Below are positions 48,579 through 58,518 of a stretch of 64,000 nucleotides of DNA, in pieces. The notes below the pieces were generated by a model. The model had not been told where the DNA came from. It was given only the letters and a program-made list of their open reading frames with translations, and did no database searches. A program made the position numbers and the translations under genes. Location: contig NZ_JACCAA010000001.1 of the NCBI RefSeq assembly GCF_013408415.1, forward strand, positions 682,001-746,000. Reading direction: 5' to 3'. Positions within the stretch are counted from its first letter, which is position 1, and every line of letters begins with the position of its first letter. The stretch comes from Nocardioides daedukensis (GTDB lineage: Bacteria > Actinomycetota > Actinomycetes > Propionibacteriales > Nocardioidaceae).

Positions 48579-48594
48579 ATTACACCGTTGTAAT
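48579..48594. promoter_or_regulatory. Inverted repeat upstream of the M23 gene (site 2)
   Basis: ATTACACCGTTGTAAT: 6-bp arms and a 4-bp spacer, perfect, in an AT-rich patch between the M23 and tesB genes. The GTAAC-like pattern loosely resembles MtrA target sequences that control wall hydrolases. Confidence 0.5.
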
Positions 48595-48618
48595 GTTATC
48601 GGCGCCTGGCGGGACGGG

Positions 48619-49491
48619 TCAGTGCTGGCGGATCAAGCCCTCCTGAGCCACCGTGGCGACCAGCGTTCCGTCCTCCGAATAGACCTTGGCGAGCGCCAGC
48701 CCGCGCCCTCCCGCTGCCCTCGGGGAGTGCTGGTCGAAGAGCCACCACCGGTCGGCCCGGAACGGTCGATGGAACCAGATGGTGTGGTCGAGCGAGGCCA
48801 CCTGCATCCCCGGTGAACCGACATATCGATCGTGCGGAACCAACGTGGCCCCGATCAAGGTCATGTCACTGGCATAGGTGAACGCGGCCACCTGGTCCAG
48901 CGGGCTGTCCGGCAGCTCGCCGGCGACCCTGACCCAGAGCTGCGCACGCGCGGGCCGGGACGGGTCCTCCGCGACTCCCCCGGCGCTGGAGTTGCCGACA
49001 TAGCGGACGTCGAGAGCCGCCCACTCCCGCTCCCACTTCTCGTCGTCGGGCGTGCGCACCGCCTCGGGATTCCGGCTCCGGACGACCTCGGCCAGCGATA
49101 GCGAGTCTTCCGGACCGGGCACCTCGGGCATGGCGTCCTGGTGCTCGAGGCCCTCCTCGAAGACCTGGAAGCTGGTCGACAGGAGATAGATCGGACGACC
49201 GTGCTGGCGCGCCACCACGCGACGCGTCGCGAACGACCGGCCGTCGCGCAGGGTCTCCACGTCATAGACGATCGGCACGGCGGTGTCGCCCGGGCGCAGG
49301 AAGTAGGAGTGCAGCGAGTGCACGCTGAATGACGGATCGATCGTGCGCGCCGCTGCGATCAGCGCCTGGGCGGCCACCTGTCCGCCGAACACCCGCTGCA
49401 GCTCGGTGTCGGGCTGCCTGCCCCGGAACAGGTTGACGTCGATGCTCTCGATGTCCAACAACTCACGGAGCTCTTCTGCGGAGCTTGGCAT
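48619..49491 (-). CDS. tesB: Acyl-CoA thioesterase II
   Basis: A 290-residue double-hot-dog thioesterase that releases fatty acids from acyl-CoA. Motifs are VFGGQVAAQALIAAART, HSLHSYFLRPGD, RDGRSFATRRVVARQ and LDHTIWFHRPF. It may serve CoA recycling alongside the beta-oxidation genes. It follows the PAC2 gene by 45 bp. Confidence 0.9.
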   Translation of the reverse strand: MPSSAEELRELLDIESIDVNLFRGRQPDTELQRVFGGQVAAQALIAAARTIDPSFSVHSLHSYFLRPGDTAVPIVYDVETLRDGRSFATRRVVARQHGRPIYLLSTSFQVFEEGLEHQDAMPEVPGPEDSLSLAEVVRSRNPEAVRTPDDEKWEREWAALDVRYVGNSSAGGVAEDPSRPARAQLWVRVAGELPDSPLDQVAAFTYASDMTLIGATLVPHDRYVGSPGMQVASLDHTIWFHRPFRADRWWLFDQHSPRAAGGRGLALAKVYSEDGTLVATVAQEGLIRQH

Positions 49492-49536
49492 GGTGGAAAT
49501 CCTTCTCGTGCGGGGGATGACTCGGCGGAGTCGGGG

Positions 49537-50448
49537 TCAGGCCTGGTTGTCGGGGTCGTCGAGCCCGGCGAGGAACTGCTCGAACTGGGCACCGATCTCA
49601 TCGCCGGACGGGATCTCGGTCTCGTCGGCGAGCAGGCTGCTCCCCGACTCCTCGGAGCGCGCGAACGCGTCGTACTGCTGCTCGAGGCCGGCAACGACCT
49701 CGGCCACCTCGGGGTGCTCGGCGAGGTAGTCGTCGATCTCGCGCGCCTTCTCCTCGGCAGCGACCTTGAGCGCGTCGAGGTCGAAGCTGAGGCCGGTCGC
49801 CTCCTCCACGCCCTCCAGCAGGCTGAGCGCGGCAAGCGGATAGTCGAACTGGGCGACGTAGTGCGGCACATGGGCGACGAACCCGGTCGAGTCGTGACCC
49901 TGCTCCCCCAGCCGGATCTCCAGCAGCGCCGCGACCGAGGCAGGCACGCGGATCTCGCCGACCCACGGGTTCTGCCGAGTCACCAGCTCCGGACGGTTGG
50001 CGTGGTGGGTGAGCGCCAGCGGGCGCGAGTGCGGAGCAGCCATCGGCACCGAGCCCAAGGAGACCACCAGGTCCACGTTGAACCTGGTGATGAGCGTCTG
50101 GACGCCACGCGCGAACGCCTCCCACCGGGTGTCCGGCTCGGGCCCGACCAGGAGCAGGTAGGGGCTCCCCACGGCGTCGTGCATGAGGCGGACGATCAGC
50201 TTGGGTGCGTCGAATCCGGAGTAGTGGTCGCGGACGAACGAGACCGCAGGTCGACGGGCGCGATAGTCGTGGAACACGTCCACGTCGAAGGTCGCCACCA
50301 CTGGCCCGGTCGCATCGGAGGTCACATGATCGATGGCCAGGCCGGATGCGTTGCCGGCGTCGAGGAATCCCTGCAGCGCCACGACCATCGGCAGTGACTC
50401 CACTTCAACGAGTTCGGGGACCTCGTCAACGACGTGCAGGTGCTCCAC
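49537..50448 (-). CDS. PAC2-family protein (proteasome assembly chaperone-like)
   Basis: A 303-residue protein of the PAC2/DUF75 family of unknown bacterial role. Recognised by VVALQGFLDAGNASGLAIDHV, DYRARRPAVSFVRDHY, LLVGPEPDTRWEAFA and GSVPMAAPHSRPLALTHHA. The GTG at 50448 follows an AAGGA site; the longer ATG start lacks family similarity. A C-terminal coiled-coil (AAEEKAREIDDYLAEHPEVA) is present. Confidence 0.85.
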   Translation of the reverse strand: MEHLHVVDEVPELVEVESLPMVVALQGFLDAGNASGLAIDHVTSDATGPVVATFDVDVFHDYRARRPAVSFVRDHYSGFDAPKLIVRLMHDAVGSPYLLLVGPEPDTRWEAFARGVQTLITRFNVDLVVSLGSVPMAAPHSRPLALTHHANRPELVTRQNPWVGEIRVPASVAALLEIRLGEQGHDSTGFVAHVPHYVAQFDYPLAALSLLEGVEEATGLSFDLDALKVAAEEKAREIDDYLAEHPEVAEVVAGLEQQYDAFARSEESGSSLLADETEIPSGDEIGAQFEQFLAGLDDPDNQA

Positions 50449-50607
50449 AGTGTTCCTTCCTGATGCTCTTCGGTCTTCCGAGACTAGTGCGACAACATCA
50501 GCGATCCGCACAGTGTTCCCGCAACCAGCCCCGGTCCGCCGCAAATCGGGGGCATAATTCGATCCACCGCGAACGAGCCCGTTCGACGAGACCCCGGGAG
50601 TGGATCG

Positions 50608-51300
50608 ATGAAGCGTGCTCTGGTCCTGACGATCATGCTGGTCGCTGGAACGATGACGGCCCTGATGCCTTCCTCCGCCCAGTCAGCAACGACGATCGAG
50701 CGTGCCCAGTGGCACCTCAACAAGCTCGGCTGCGACGCCGGTCCGCAGGACGGCCGACTGGGCACCTGGACCAAGGCCGCACTGATCCGTTTCCAGTCCC
50801 GTCACGGTTTTTCCCAGACCGGGAAGCTGGACACCAGGACCAGGACCCGGCTGCTCGCCGGCACCGGTCGGCGCTGCGACACGCGCGCCGTCCCCTGGCA
50901 GGCGGGCAAGCGACGACAGATCGTGATCAGCCAATCGCAGAACTGGGTGTGGATCACCGACACCCGCGGCCGGGTGATCGTCCAGGCCGGCATGATCGAC
51001 AACCCGTCGGTGTTGCGCAAGGGCACCTACCGCACCGGTTCCTACTGCGGGCGCGCCGCACGGGTGAAGCTGAACCGCAGCGGCAGCCTGTGGCTCGACA
51101 ACTTCGTGCGGTTCGCACCCTGCGGGGTCGGCTTCCACCAGATCCCACGGCGGATGGCCGGCGGGGCGTCGATCCACGGCACCAACATCCTCGGCACGAA
51201 CATGTCCGAGTCGCACGGCTGCATCCGCCTGAGCAGGACGATGTCGCTGAAGGTGTGGAACTTCACCAGCGGCCGCACCACCGTGATCAAGGTGGTCTGA
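50608..51300 (+). CDS. Secreted L,D-transpeptidase with peptidoglycan-binding domain
   Basis: A 230-residue exported enzyme forming 3-3 crosslinks or attaching proteins in peptidoglycan. It has a signal peptide (residues 1-26), a peptidoglycan-binding domain at about 30-85 (AQWHLNKLGCDAGPQDGRLG) and a YkuD domain. The catalytic motif is HGTNILGTNMSESHGCIRL, with the nucleophile Cys in SHGC. Size and motifs are complete. Confidence 0.88.
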   Translation: MKRALVLTIMLVAGTMTALMPSSAQSATTIERAQWHLNKLGCDAGPQDGRLGTWTKAALIRFQSRHGFSQTGKLDTRTRTRLLAGTGRRCDTRAVPWQAGKRRQIVISQSQNWVWITDTRGRVIVQAGMIDNPSVLRKGTYRTGSYCGRAARVKLNRSGSLWLDNFVRFAPCGVGFHQIPRRMAGGASIHGTNILGTNMSESHGCIRLSRTMSLKVWNFTSGRTTVIKVV

Positions 51301-51306
51301 GCCCGC

Positions 51307-52584
51307 TCAGCCGAAGGTCGCGATGATCTTCTTCCCTGCCGCCTCGGCGACCTCGGACGAATCCACGCCGAGGACCTCGCGGAGTACGTCGTCCTGCCGG
51401 GCCTCGCTGGTCCCGCCGGCGCGACGCATCTCGTCGAACACCCGCCACAGCGTGTCCTGGCCGAAGGTGGCGGCGATGTATTCGCAGGCATACCAGGCGA
51501 TCCCGTAGTTCTGGCTCGACTCAGCGCCGTTGAACGAGTCGTCCCGGGGCAGCTCGGTCATCCCTGCCTGCGCGGCCTCGAGCGCATCGCGCGAGATCAT
51601 CCGCTCGTAGGCCGGGACCGGCTGGACCGAGACGAACTCGGCCAACCCCTCGGAGAGCCAGATCGGCACGTTGTCGTCGCGAGGGCCCATCGCCACGTGG
51701 GTCAGCTCGTGGCGCACCAGCCTGTCGCGCAGCGGCTCGTCGCGCCTGATCATCCGCGGATGGATCATGAACCGGGTGCTGGCGACCTTGGTGGAGTCGG
51801 CTCCGGCACGCACCGGGAAGGCCACGCCGTCCAGGGCGTCGGGATCCCCGCCGGGAAGGTTGTCCAGCGACGCCAGCACGTCGACCGAGCTCAGTGCATA
51901 GACGACGACGTGACCGTTCCAGTCGAACGGGACCGTGGCCTGCACCTGCCCGGCCCCGTCCCGGACGGCGTCGAGGATCTCATCGGCGGCATCGACGCTC
52001 GCCTCGTCGAAGATGCCGAGCACGCCGGACTCCTCCTCGGCCCGGATCGGGTAGAGGTCCCAGGGCGCCAGGTCGACATCGTGGCGGCGTTCCCATGCCC
52101 GGTCATGGGCGGCGCTCAGGACCAGCATTCCCTCGGTGTTGCGGACGAACGAGAACCGGGCCGGGGTGGTGACCGGGACGGCGTCGTAGCCGTCCAGCTG
52201 GAGGCGCACCAGGACCAGCAGCGTGGTCGTGTCGCCCTCGGTCGAGGGGGTGGAGCTCTTCGGGACCGTGTAGCCAAACCGGCCCAGCGGAAGCTGCTGC
52301 AGGTTTGCGTAGTACTGCTTCTGGCTGACCGTGAACCCGGCGTCGGTCGTGTTGATCCCGCGGAGGTAGTCCTCGAGCCGACCGGCCTTGATCGCCTCGG
52401 CCCGCGCGTCGAGCACCTCGATCACCTCCTCGACGAGCGCACTGGCGCCGTCCACCGGCGTTGCCACCGGTGGCGGTCCTCCCAGTCCGCATCCGGTGAG
52501 TCCGAGTGAGCCGATCAGCAGGGCCACCAGGACGACGAGTGAAGCGCTTCCCTCCCGAAGCGACCTATGTGCCGTGGTCCGCAT
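51307..52584 (-). CDS. Metalloprotease-like lipoprotein
   Basis: A 425-residue exported lipoprotein. The signal ends in a lipobox (LGLTGC, about residues 27-32). The central and C-terminal part includes [22 protein letters not shown], a HExxH zinc-protease motif with a Glu (SEGLAEF) in the right place for a gluzincin. The family is not named here; substrates are unknown. It overlaps the end of dxs by 20 bp. Confidence 0.72.
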   Translation of the reverse strand: MRTTAHRSLREGSASLVVLVALLIGSLGLTGCGLGGPPPVATPVDGASALVEEVIEVLDARAEAIKAGRLEDYLRGINTTDAGFTVSQKQYYANLQQLPLGRFGYTVPKSSTPSTEGDTTTLLVLVRLQLDGYDAVPVTTPARFSFVRNTEGMLVLSAAHDRAWERRHDVDLAPWDLYPIRAEEESGVLGIFDEASVDAADEILDAVRDGAGQVQATVPFDWNGHVVVYALSSVDVLASLDNLPGGDPDALDGVAFPVRAGADSTKVASTRFMIHPRMIRRDEPLRDRLVRHELTHVAMGPRDDNVPIWLSEGLAEFVSVQPVPAYERMISRDALEAAQAGMTELPRDDSFNGAESSQNYGIAWYACEYIAATFGQDTLWRVFDEMRRAGGTSEARQDDVLREVLGVDSSEVAEAAGKKIIATFG

Positions 52585-54469
52585 CGATCAACGACCTGCC
52601 CTCGGACACCGCCGTGATGTCCTCGACGATGGACAGCGCCAACGCCTGTGGGGTGAGACCGATCCGTTCCAGGATCGCCGCGCGCTTGGCGTGGTCGAGG
52701 AACTCCTGGGGAATCCCGCGCAACCGGAACGGCGTCTCGACGTGAGCCGCGTTGAGGGTCTGCAGCAGGACTGCGCCGCAGCCACCGACGATGCCGTTGT
52801 CCTCCAGGCTCACCACGAGCCGGTGCTCGCGAGCGAGCTCAACGATCGCCGGGTCCACGGGCTTGACCCACCGCGGGTCGACGACCGTGACACCGATGCC
52901 CTGCGCCTCGAGGCGCCCGGCCACGTCGACGGCAACAGTGGCCATCGAGCCGACGGCCACGATCAGCACGTCGTGCTCACCCTCGCGAACGAGGATGTCG
53001 GCGTTCCCGGCCTTCCCGATCGGTTCGATGTCGTCGGGCGGCGGTCCCTTCGGGAAGCGCACCACGGTGGGCGCGTCGTCGACCTCGATGGCCTCGTTGA
53101 GCAGCTCGACCAGTCGGGCGCGGTCACGGGGGGCGGCCAGGCGCAGGCCGGGCACGATCTGCAGGATCGACATGTCCCACATCCCGTTGTGGCTCGCGCC
53201 GTCGTCCCCGGTGACACCGGAGCGGTCGAGGACGAAGGTGACCCCGCACTTGTGCAGTGCGACGTCGAGCAGGACCTGGTCGAAGGCCCGGTTGAGGAAC
53301 GTGGCATAGAGCGCGACCACGGGGTGCAGGCCGCCCATCGCCAGCCCGGCGGCGGACGTGGCCGCGTGCTGCTCGGCGATGCCGACGTCGAAGGTCCGGT
53401 TGGGGAACTCCTCGGCGAAGCGGTGCAGACCCACGGGGTGCATCATCGCGGCGGTGATCGCCACGATGTCCTCACGCCGTCGACCGATCTGCACCATCTC
53501 GTCAGCGAAGTAGTCGGTCCAGATCGGGTCCTTCGGCTTCTCGATCCCGGTCTGCACGTCGAAGGGCCCGGGGGCGTGGAACTGGTCGGCCTCGTGTCGC
53601 ACGGCCGGGTCGTAGCCCTGGCCCTTGCGGGTGATCGCGTGCACGATGACCGGCCCGTTGAAGCGCTTGGCCCGGGTGAGGGTCTGCTCCATGGCAACCC
53701 GATCGTGGCCGTCGACGGGGCCGACGTACTTCAGGCCGAGGTCCTCGAACAGTCCCTGCGGCGCGAGGGCGTCCTTGACGCCCTTCTTCATCGCGTGCAG
53801 CGCGTCATAGGCGGCCGGGCCGACGCCGGGAACCGCGTTGAGCCGGCGCTTGACCTGGTCGAGCACCTGCTCGTAGCGCGGGTTGGTCCGCAGGGTGGTG
53901 AGCGCGGTGGCCAGGCCGCCGATGGTCGGCGTGTAGGAGCGCTCGTTGTCGTTGACCACGATGACCAGACGGCTGTCGTGCGCGATCGCGATGTTGTTCA
54001 GGGCTTCCCACGCCATGCCGCCGGTCAGGGCACCGTCGCCGATCACGGCGACCACGTGACGGTCCTCGCCCTTGATCGCGAAGGCCTTCGCCAACCCGTC
54101 GGCATAGGAGAGCGAGGTCGAGGCGTGGGAGTTCTCGACCAGGTCGTGCTCGGACTCCGCCTGGCTCGGGTAGCCGCTGAGGCCACCCTCGCGGCGCAGG
54201 GTGCCGAACTGGTCGGCGCGCCCGGTGATCAGCTTGTGCACGTAGGACTGGTGACCGGTGTCGAAGACGACCTTGTCCTTCGGGCTGTCGAAGACCCGGT
54301 GGATGGCGAGGGTCAGCTCGACCACGCCGAGGTTCGGGCCGAGGTGCCCGGTGTTCGTGGCCACGGTGCGGATCAGGACGTCGCGGATCTCCGCGGCCAG
54401 TCCGTCCAACTCCCCCGGGTCGAGGGCACGCAGGTCACTGGGGGTCGAGATCGACTCCAGATAGCTCAT
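52565..54469 (-). CDS. dxs: 1-deoxy-D-xylulose-5-phosphate synthase
   Basis: First enzyme of the MEP isoprenoid pathway, joining pyruvate and glyceraldehyde-3-phosphate with thiamine diphosphate. The 634 residues begin [16 protein letters not shown]. They show [17 protein letters not shown] (ThDP motif), [28 protein letters not shown] and the C-terminal transketolase fold. The ATG at 54469 is the family start. Nearby genes are not MEP genes. Confidence 0.96.
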   Translation of the reverse strand: MSYLESISTPSDLRALDPGELDGLAAEIRDVLIRTVATNTGHLGPNLGVVELTLAIHRVFDSPKDKVVFDTGHQSYVHKLITGRADQFGTLRREGGLSGYPSQAESEHDLVENSHASTSLSYADGLAKAFAIKGEDRHVVAVIGDGALTGGMAWEALNNIAIAHDSRLVIVVNDNERSYTPTIGGLATALTTLRTNPRYEQVLDQVKRRLNAVPGVGPAAYDALHAMKKGVKDALAPQGLFEDLGLKYVGPVDGHDRVAMEQTLTRAKRFNGPVIVHAITRKGQGYDPAVRHEADQFHAPGPFDVQTGIEKPKDPIWTDYFADEMVQIGRRREDIVAITAAMMHPVGLHRFAEEFPNRTFDVGIAEQHAATSAAGLAMGGLHPVVALYATFLNRAFDQVLLDVALHKCGVTFVLDRSGVTGDDGASHNGMWDMSILQIVPGLRLAAPRDRARLVELLNEAIEVDDAPTVVRFPKGPPPDDIEPIGKAGNADILVREGEHDVLIVAVGSMATVAVDVAGRLEAQGIGVTVVDPRWVKPVDPAIVELAREHRLVVSLEDNGIVGGCGAVLLQTLNAAHVETPFRLRGIPQEFLDHAKRAAILERIGLTPQALALSIVEDITAVSEGRSLIDADHGT

Positions 54470-54536
54470 GCGTGCGGTTCTCCCATCTCCGGTGCAACAA
54501 AGGTGTCCAACGAGCATAGACGCAAGGTGTGACGGG

Positions 54537-55463
54537 TCAGGAGTCGACGACTGCGATCGCCGGCTCGTGCAGGCTGCCGAGCCAGATCCTTCCCTCGTGC
54601 TCGCGCACGCCAGTGACCATGTGGAAGTCGGGCGTGTCCAGGTCGAGGTCGCGCACCAGCCGTCCCGAGTCGTCGTACGCCTGCACCCGCACCGTCCGCT
54701 TGGGCTTCGGCTGGAGCGCCGCGGGAAGACGGGTCGCGGCACGGCGCAGCCACATGGGTCCGGACTGCAAGCGGTCCACCACCGGGTCGTGCGGCGAGGC
54801 GATGGTCACCCAGATCAGGCTGTCGCTGCCGCGAGCGATGTTGTCCGGATAGCCGGGCAGGTCCTGGGCCAGGAAGTCACGTTGCCCGGCGCGCTCACCG
54901 CTCAGCCAGTGGCGTACGACGCTGCGCGCGGCTGTCTCGGCGACCGCGACGAAGGACTCGTCGTGGGCCAGGGCCACGCCGTTGGCGAAGGCGAGGTCAT
55001 CGAGCACCACCTCTGGTTCACGGGCGCCTTCGGCGAGGTGCAACAGACGACCCGTGCGGGTGTTCTGGACCAGGTCGTTCTTCCAGCGCTCGATCCCGAA
55101 GTGGGTGGAGCTGTCGGAGAACCAGATCCCGCCGTCGCGTGCGACGGCTGCGTTGTTGCAGAAGACGAAGGGCGCTCCCTCGGCGGAGTCGGCCAAGGTC
55201 TCGAGGGCTCCGTCGCGGGGGTCGACCCGCAACAGGCCGGCATGCGCGTCGCAGACCAGGAGCGCACCGTCCGGCAGGAGCTCGATGCCCAGTGGTCGGC
55301 CTCCGGTGTCGGCGACTCGATCGATCCGGATGCCGTCGTGGCTGATCCGGAAGATGCTGCCGTCCTCGGTGCCGGTGAAGACGGCGCCCTCATCGGGACC
55401 GGAGGTGGCCACGACGACGTCCTCGGCGCCGGGTCCGGGGACAGGGATCACAGTGAGGGTCAT
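54537..55463 (-). CDS. SMP-30/strictosidine synthase-like beta-propeller protein
   Basis: A 308-residue six-bladed propeller of the SMP-30/gluconolactonase/strictosidine synthase group. Motifs are [55 protein letters not shown] and [18 protein letters not shown]. It could be a lactonase or hydrolase. The start overlaps the upstream NUDIX stop (ATGA). Confidence 0.85.
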   Translation of the reverse strand: MTLTVIPVPGPGAEDVVVATSGPDEGAVFTGTEDGSIFRISHDGIRIDRVADTGGRPLGIELLPDGALLVCDAHAGLLRVDPRDGALETLADSAEGAPFVFCNNAAVARDGGIWFSDSSTHFGIERWKNDLVQNTRTGRLLHLAEGAREPEVVLDDLAFANGVALAHDESFVAVAETAARSVVRHWLSGERAGQRDFLAQDLPGYPDNIARGSDSLIWVTIASPHDPVVDRLQSGPMWLRRAATRLPAALQPKPKRTVRVQAYDDSGRLVRDLDLDTPDFHMVTGVREHEGRIWLGSLHEPAIAVVDS

Positions 55464-55903
55464 CGGGTCTCCCGGTGCTCGAACAACGAGCGATAGTCGG
55501 TGGAGGCGAGGAAGTCGTCCAGGGCCAGGGCGGCCGCGCGGGTCAGCGGGAGACCGGGCACGTCGGCCGGGTCGACGAAGAGGATCTGTCGGCCCTCCAT
55601 GCAGGTGACGTCGGCATCGGTGAGGTCGGTTGGAGCGAGGAAGAGGTGGACCAGGTCGTCGCCGTCGCGTCCGGCATGGCGCACGGAGAGGTCGCGCCAG
55701 TGGCGCAGGGTGCCCTCGGAAAGGGTGACACCTGTCTCCTCGGCGAACTCGCGATAGGCGGCCTCGAGGGCGGTCTCCCCCGCCTCCATGTGTCCGCCCG
55801 GGCATCCCCAGCACTCGGGGTCGATCTCGGGGAACTCGTCGCGTTCCTGCAGCAGCAACCAACCTCGTCGGTCGACGAGGAGGACGCTGGCGAATCGACG
55901 CAT
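55460..55903 (-). CDS. NUDIX hydrolase
   Basis: A 147-residue NUDIX protein with a complete box (GGHMEAGETALEAAYREF followed by AEETGV). It could hydrolyse a nucleoside diphosphate linked to another group; the exact substrate cannot be told. It lies in an operon with the SMP-30-like gene. Confidence 0.85.
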   Translation of the reverse strand: MRRFASVLLVDRRGWLLLQERDEFPEIDPECWGCPGGHMEAGETALEAAYREFAEETGVTLSEGTLRHWRDLSVRHAGRDGDDLVHLFLAPTDLTDADVTCMEGRQILFVDPADVPGLPLTRAAALALDDFLASTDYRSLFEHRETR

Positions 55904-55938
55904 GGGGGCAGGCTACTGCCCGGACGCGAGGAGCCGAC

Positions 55939-56310
55939 TCACAGACGCGCTCGGAAACGGCGTCCGCGGATCGCCTCCTCGACCAGCCCGGCTGCCCGGC
56001 GTACCCCGAGCAGACGGGCGGACTCTGCGTGCCATGCCTGCACCGCGGCTTCCACGACGTCCAGGTCGGCCACGTCACGCAGCTCCGCACGCGCCTGGCT
56101 CAGCCCTCGATTGCAGGCGAGCTGGCTGGCCTCGACATGGAGCACCGCGAAGCGGGCCAGCACGACCGGGTGCCGACGCAGGACCGGATAGGAGCGGAAC
56201 TCGGGCGGGCTGATGTCCAGCAACCAGTTCTCGGCCGTGCGCTCCCACATCGGGGCGTCGGGGGGACGGACCTGGCTGGGCCAGCCCGGTGGTGCGACAT
56301 AGGAGGCCAT
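55939..56310 (-). CDS. Unknown conserved protein under a perfect LexA box
   Basis: About 123 residues (MASYVAPPGWPSQVRPPDAP onward). It is rich in Trp/Pro at the start, then helical (HVEASQLACNRGLSQARAEL) with an Arg-rich end (RGRRFRARL). ATG 56310 or 56319 must be the start, because the longer in-frame ATG at 56331 lies inside the LexA box. No known domain recognised. It is probably SOS-induced and may act in DNA-damage response. Confidence 0.72.
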   Translation of the reverse strand: MASYVAPPGWPSQVRPPDAPMWERTAENWLLDISPPEFRSYPVLRRHPVVLARFAVLHVEASQLACNRGLSQARAELRDVADLDVVEAAVQAWHAESARLLGVRRAAGLVEEAIRGRRFRARL

Positions 56311-56323
56311 GACCACCATCTTA

Positions 56324-56339
56324 TCGAACATTTGTTCGA
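56324..56339. promoter_or_regulatory. Perfect LexA (SOS) box
   Basis: TCGAACATTTGTTCGA matches TCGAAC-N4-GTTCGA exactly. It lies 4 to 13 bp before the likely start of the unknown gene and 7 bp after the DUF3105 stop, so the promoter must run into the end of DUF3105. Confidence 0.88.
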
Positions 56340-56346
56340 TCGATGG

Positions 56347-56949
56347 TCACGCCGCTGAGCCGTCCTCACTCTCGAGGCGCTGTACGCCGCCGTGGCAGCT
56401 CGCCATCGGTTCCGGCGCGGTCTCGCCTTGGCCATAGGCGTCGAGGAAGAGCTGGATCCGGATGTCCCCTGCTCCCGTCAGACGCAACTGGGTCCCCCAG
56501 ACGGTGATGATCGCCGGGGCCGACTGGCCCTCGTTGGGCGAGAGGATGCCCTCGTCCGGCAACAGCTCGGCCAGCTTCGCGACGTCCGAATCAGACAGTG
56601 AGGAGTCATAGGTGATCCACACCGTTCCGTGCTCGAGGGCGTGCACCGCATTCTCCTCGCGCACCTGCTCGTCATAGACACCACACTCGAGCCACGCACC
56701 ATCGTGGTTCCCGCCCACCGGCGGGGACTGCGGATAGTCCACGGTCTCGGGGGTGTGCTGGATCGAGGGCACCTCGAACTTCTGCACGGCAGCCAGGTCC
56801 TTGGTGTCCACCGGGCCCACCTGCCCGTTCGCAGAGCCCATCCGCCCAGCAGCCTTGTCGTCGGATCGCGCCAGCAACGGCAGCACGATGGCACCGCAGA
56901 TCAGCACGCCGGCGATCAGCACAGCCAGGACGGTGCGCAGCGCTCTCAC
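56347..56949 (-). CDS. DUF3105 family membrane-anchored protein
   Basis: A 200-residue protein with an N-terminal membrane segment (LAVLIAGVLICGAIVLPLL) and the DUF3105 signature YPQSPPVGGNHDGAWLECG, EENAVHALEHGTVWITYD. The function is unknown. The stop and the downstream LexA box are adjacent. It overlaps the thiamine-binding gene by 4 bp. Confidence 0.83.
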   Translation of the reverse strand: MRALRTVLAVLIAGVLICGAIVLPLLARSDDKAAGRMGSANGQVGPVDTKDLAAVQKFEVPSIQHTPETVDYPQSPPVGGNHDGAWLECGVYDEQVREENAVHALEHGTVWITYDSSLSDSDVAKLAELLPDEGILSPNEGQSAPAIITVWGTQLRLTGAGDIRIQLFLDAYGQGETAPEPMASCHGGVQRLESEDGSAA

Positions 56950-57242
56950 TCCAACGCCGCCTCGATGCGCTCGACCTTGGCCTGCAACTGTCCCACGTGA
57001 CCGGGACGGATGTCGGCCTTGAGCACGAGCCCGACACGCGGCGAGACCTCAGCGACGGCGTCCACGGCAGCCTTGACCACCGCCATCACCTCGTCCCACT
57101 CCCCCTCGATGTTGGTGAACATCGAGTTGGTCTCGTTGGGCAGGCCGGACTCGCGGACCACACGGACGGCGGCAGCGACGGCGTCGGTCACGCTGCCGGT
57201 TCCGTCCGCCGAGACGGGCGAGATGCTGAAGGCGACGATCAT
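56946..57242 (-). CDS. Thiamine-binding protein, MTH1187/YqgV family
   Basis: A 98-residue small protein of the UPF0045 family that binds thiamine or hydroxymethylpyrimidine-type ligands. Motifs are MIVAFSISPVSADGTGSV and LPNETNSMFTNIEGEWDEVM. It is the first gene of a two-gene operon with DUF3105. Confidence 0.85.
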   Translation of the reverse strand: MIVAFSISPVSADGTGSVTDAVAAAVRVVRESGLPNETNSMFTNIEGEWDEVMAVVKAAVDAVAEVSPRVGLVLKADIRPGHVGQLQAKVERIEAALE

Positions 57243-57327
57243 GCGGACAACCTATCGAGGATCGCGCCGGAAGCTTCCCGGGCGGAGTACGGTGAGCCGC
57301 GATCTCCATCCCCTGAAGAGGATTCCC

Positions 57328-57555
57328 ATGGCAGACATCACCGATCTGGCCTCACGACTGGACGTCCCGGCCACCACCCTGGCCGGACTCGACGACGTAG
57401 GTGCGGAGGAGGTCGCACGGCTCGTGACGCTGGTCGATGACACCTTCGCCCGTGAGGACAGCGCGGTCGAGGTCGGCCTCAAGGCGACCGTCAACGCGAT
57501 CCCACGCCCCCTGCGTGGCCGCGCCAAGGCCCTGCTCTTCGGCGGCGAACGGTGA
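57328..57555 (+). CDS. Small hypothetical protein, 75 aa
   Basis: An acidic helical protein (ITDLASRLDVPATTLAGLDD) with a C-terminal RPLRGRAKALLFGGER. It is not recognised. The ATG at 57328 has GAGGA upstream. It ends in a GTGA overlap with the next gene, with which it is probably co-translated. Confidence 0.65.
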   Translation: MADITDLASRLDVPATTLAGLDDVGAEEVARLVTLVDDTFAREDSAVEVGLKATVNAIPRPLRGRAKALLFGGER

Positions 57556-58508
57556 CCACCTCCCTGGCCGGTCGCGTCGAGAGTCTCAAGCTGGCCCAGG
57601 CGCTCGGGGTGCACCCTGACGAGCTGGCATTCCTCTCCGACCATGACCCGGAAGCCATCCGGCAGGTCCGCACGGCCCTGGGCGAAGCGCTGTTCCGACG
57701 ACATGAGTCGCGGTTCCGCAGGGTGGGCAAGCTCGCGACCTCCGTGCCCGCCCCGTTGGCGGCGAAGATCGCCCAGCTCGCTCTCGGCCCGATGCTGGCC
57801 GCGCGCGTCGCCGCATGCATGGACCCGAAGGTCGCGGTGAAGCTTGCCGGCAGCCTGACGCCCGACTACCTGGTGGAGGTCAGCATCGCGCTCGACCCGG
57901 TGCGCGCCGAGCCGATTCTGGACGGCCTGCCGGAGGCCCTCGTGGTCGACGTCGGCAGGCGACTGCTCGAACGCGGCGAGCACCTGACTCTCGGAAGGTT
58001 CATCTCGGTGATCACACCCGAGATCGCCCTGCAGGTCGTGGATGCCGCAGCCGGCCCCGACCTGCTGGCGGTGGCGCTCTATGCCGACGACAGCGCAGCG
58101 CTCGACGTGCTGGTCGCGCGGATCGACGAGCAGCTGCTCGTCGACTCCATCCGGGCCGCCCACGAGACCGGGGCGTACGCCGATGCCATCACCCTGGTCT
58201 CCCAGGTCTCCGAGGGGAGCCGCAGCCGTCTCGTCCCCCTGATCGTGGCCCTCGACGAGGCCGGGCGCGACGGGTTCGCGCTCTCACTCCACGAGCACGA
58301 CGCGTGGGGTACGGTCCTGCCCGCCTTGTCGACGCTGGACGACGACGCACTTGCGGCCATCGCGAACACCCCGGCGACCCTGACACCCGGAGTCCTCGAC
58401 CGAGCAGTCACAACAGCCCACGAGATGGGGCTCGACGAACTCTCCGACCGCCTGCCCGGAGTCCTCGACCAGGCGCACCGCACGGTGCTGTCCACACCGG
58501 GGGCATAG
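57552..58508 (+). CDS. Hypothetical helical repeat protein, 318 aa
   Basis: Starts GTG overlapping the previous stop. It is almost entirely helical with repeating LVARIDEQLL and DAITLVSQV-like segments, resembling HEAT-type or MgtE-N-like repeats. No catalytic motif, signal or membrane helix was seen. Possibly a scaffold; function unknown. Confidence 0.65.
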   Translation: MTTSLAGRVESLKLAQALGVHPDELAFLSDHDPEAIRQVRTALGEALFRRHESRFRRVGKLATSVPAPLAAKIAQLALGPMLAARVAACMDPKVAVKLAGSLTPDYLVEVSIALDPVRAEPILDGLPEALVVDVGRRLLERGEHLTLGRFISVITPEIALQVVDAAAGPDLLAVALYADDSAALDVLVARIDEQLLVDSIRAAHETGAYADAITLVSQVSEGSRSRLVPLIVALDEAGRDGFALSLHEHDAWGTVLPALSTLDDDALAAIANTPATLTPGVLDRAVTTAHEMGLDELSDRLPGVLDQAHRTVLSTPGA

Positions 58509-58518
58509 TCTCGAGAGC

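Noticed and set aside
56310..56331. ATG at 56331 as start of the SOS gene
   Set aside because: It lies inside the LexA box; a start at 56319 or 56310 leaves the operator free.
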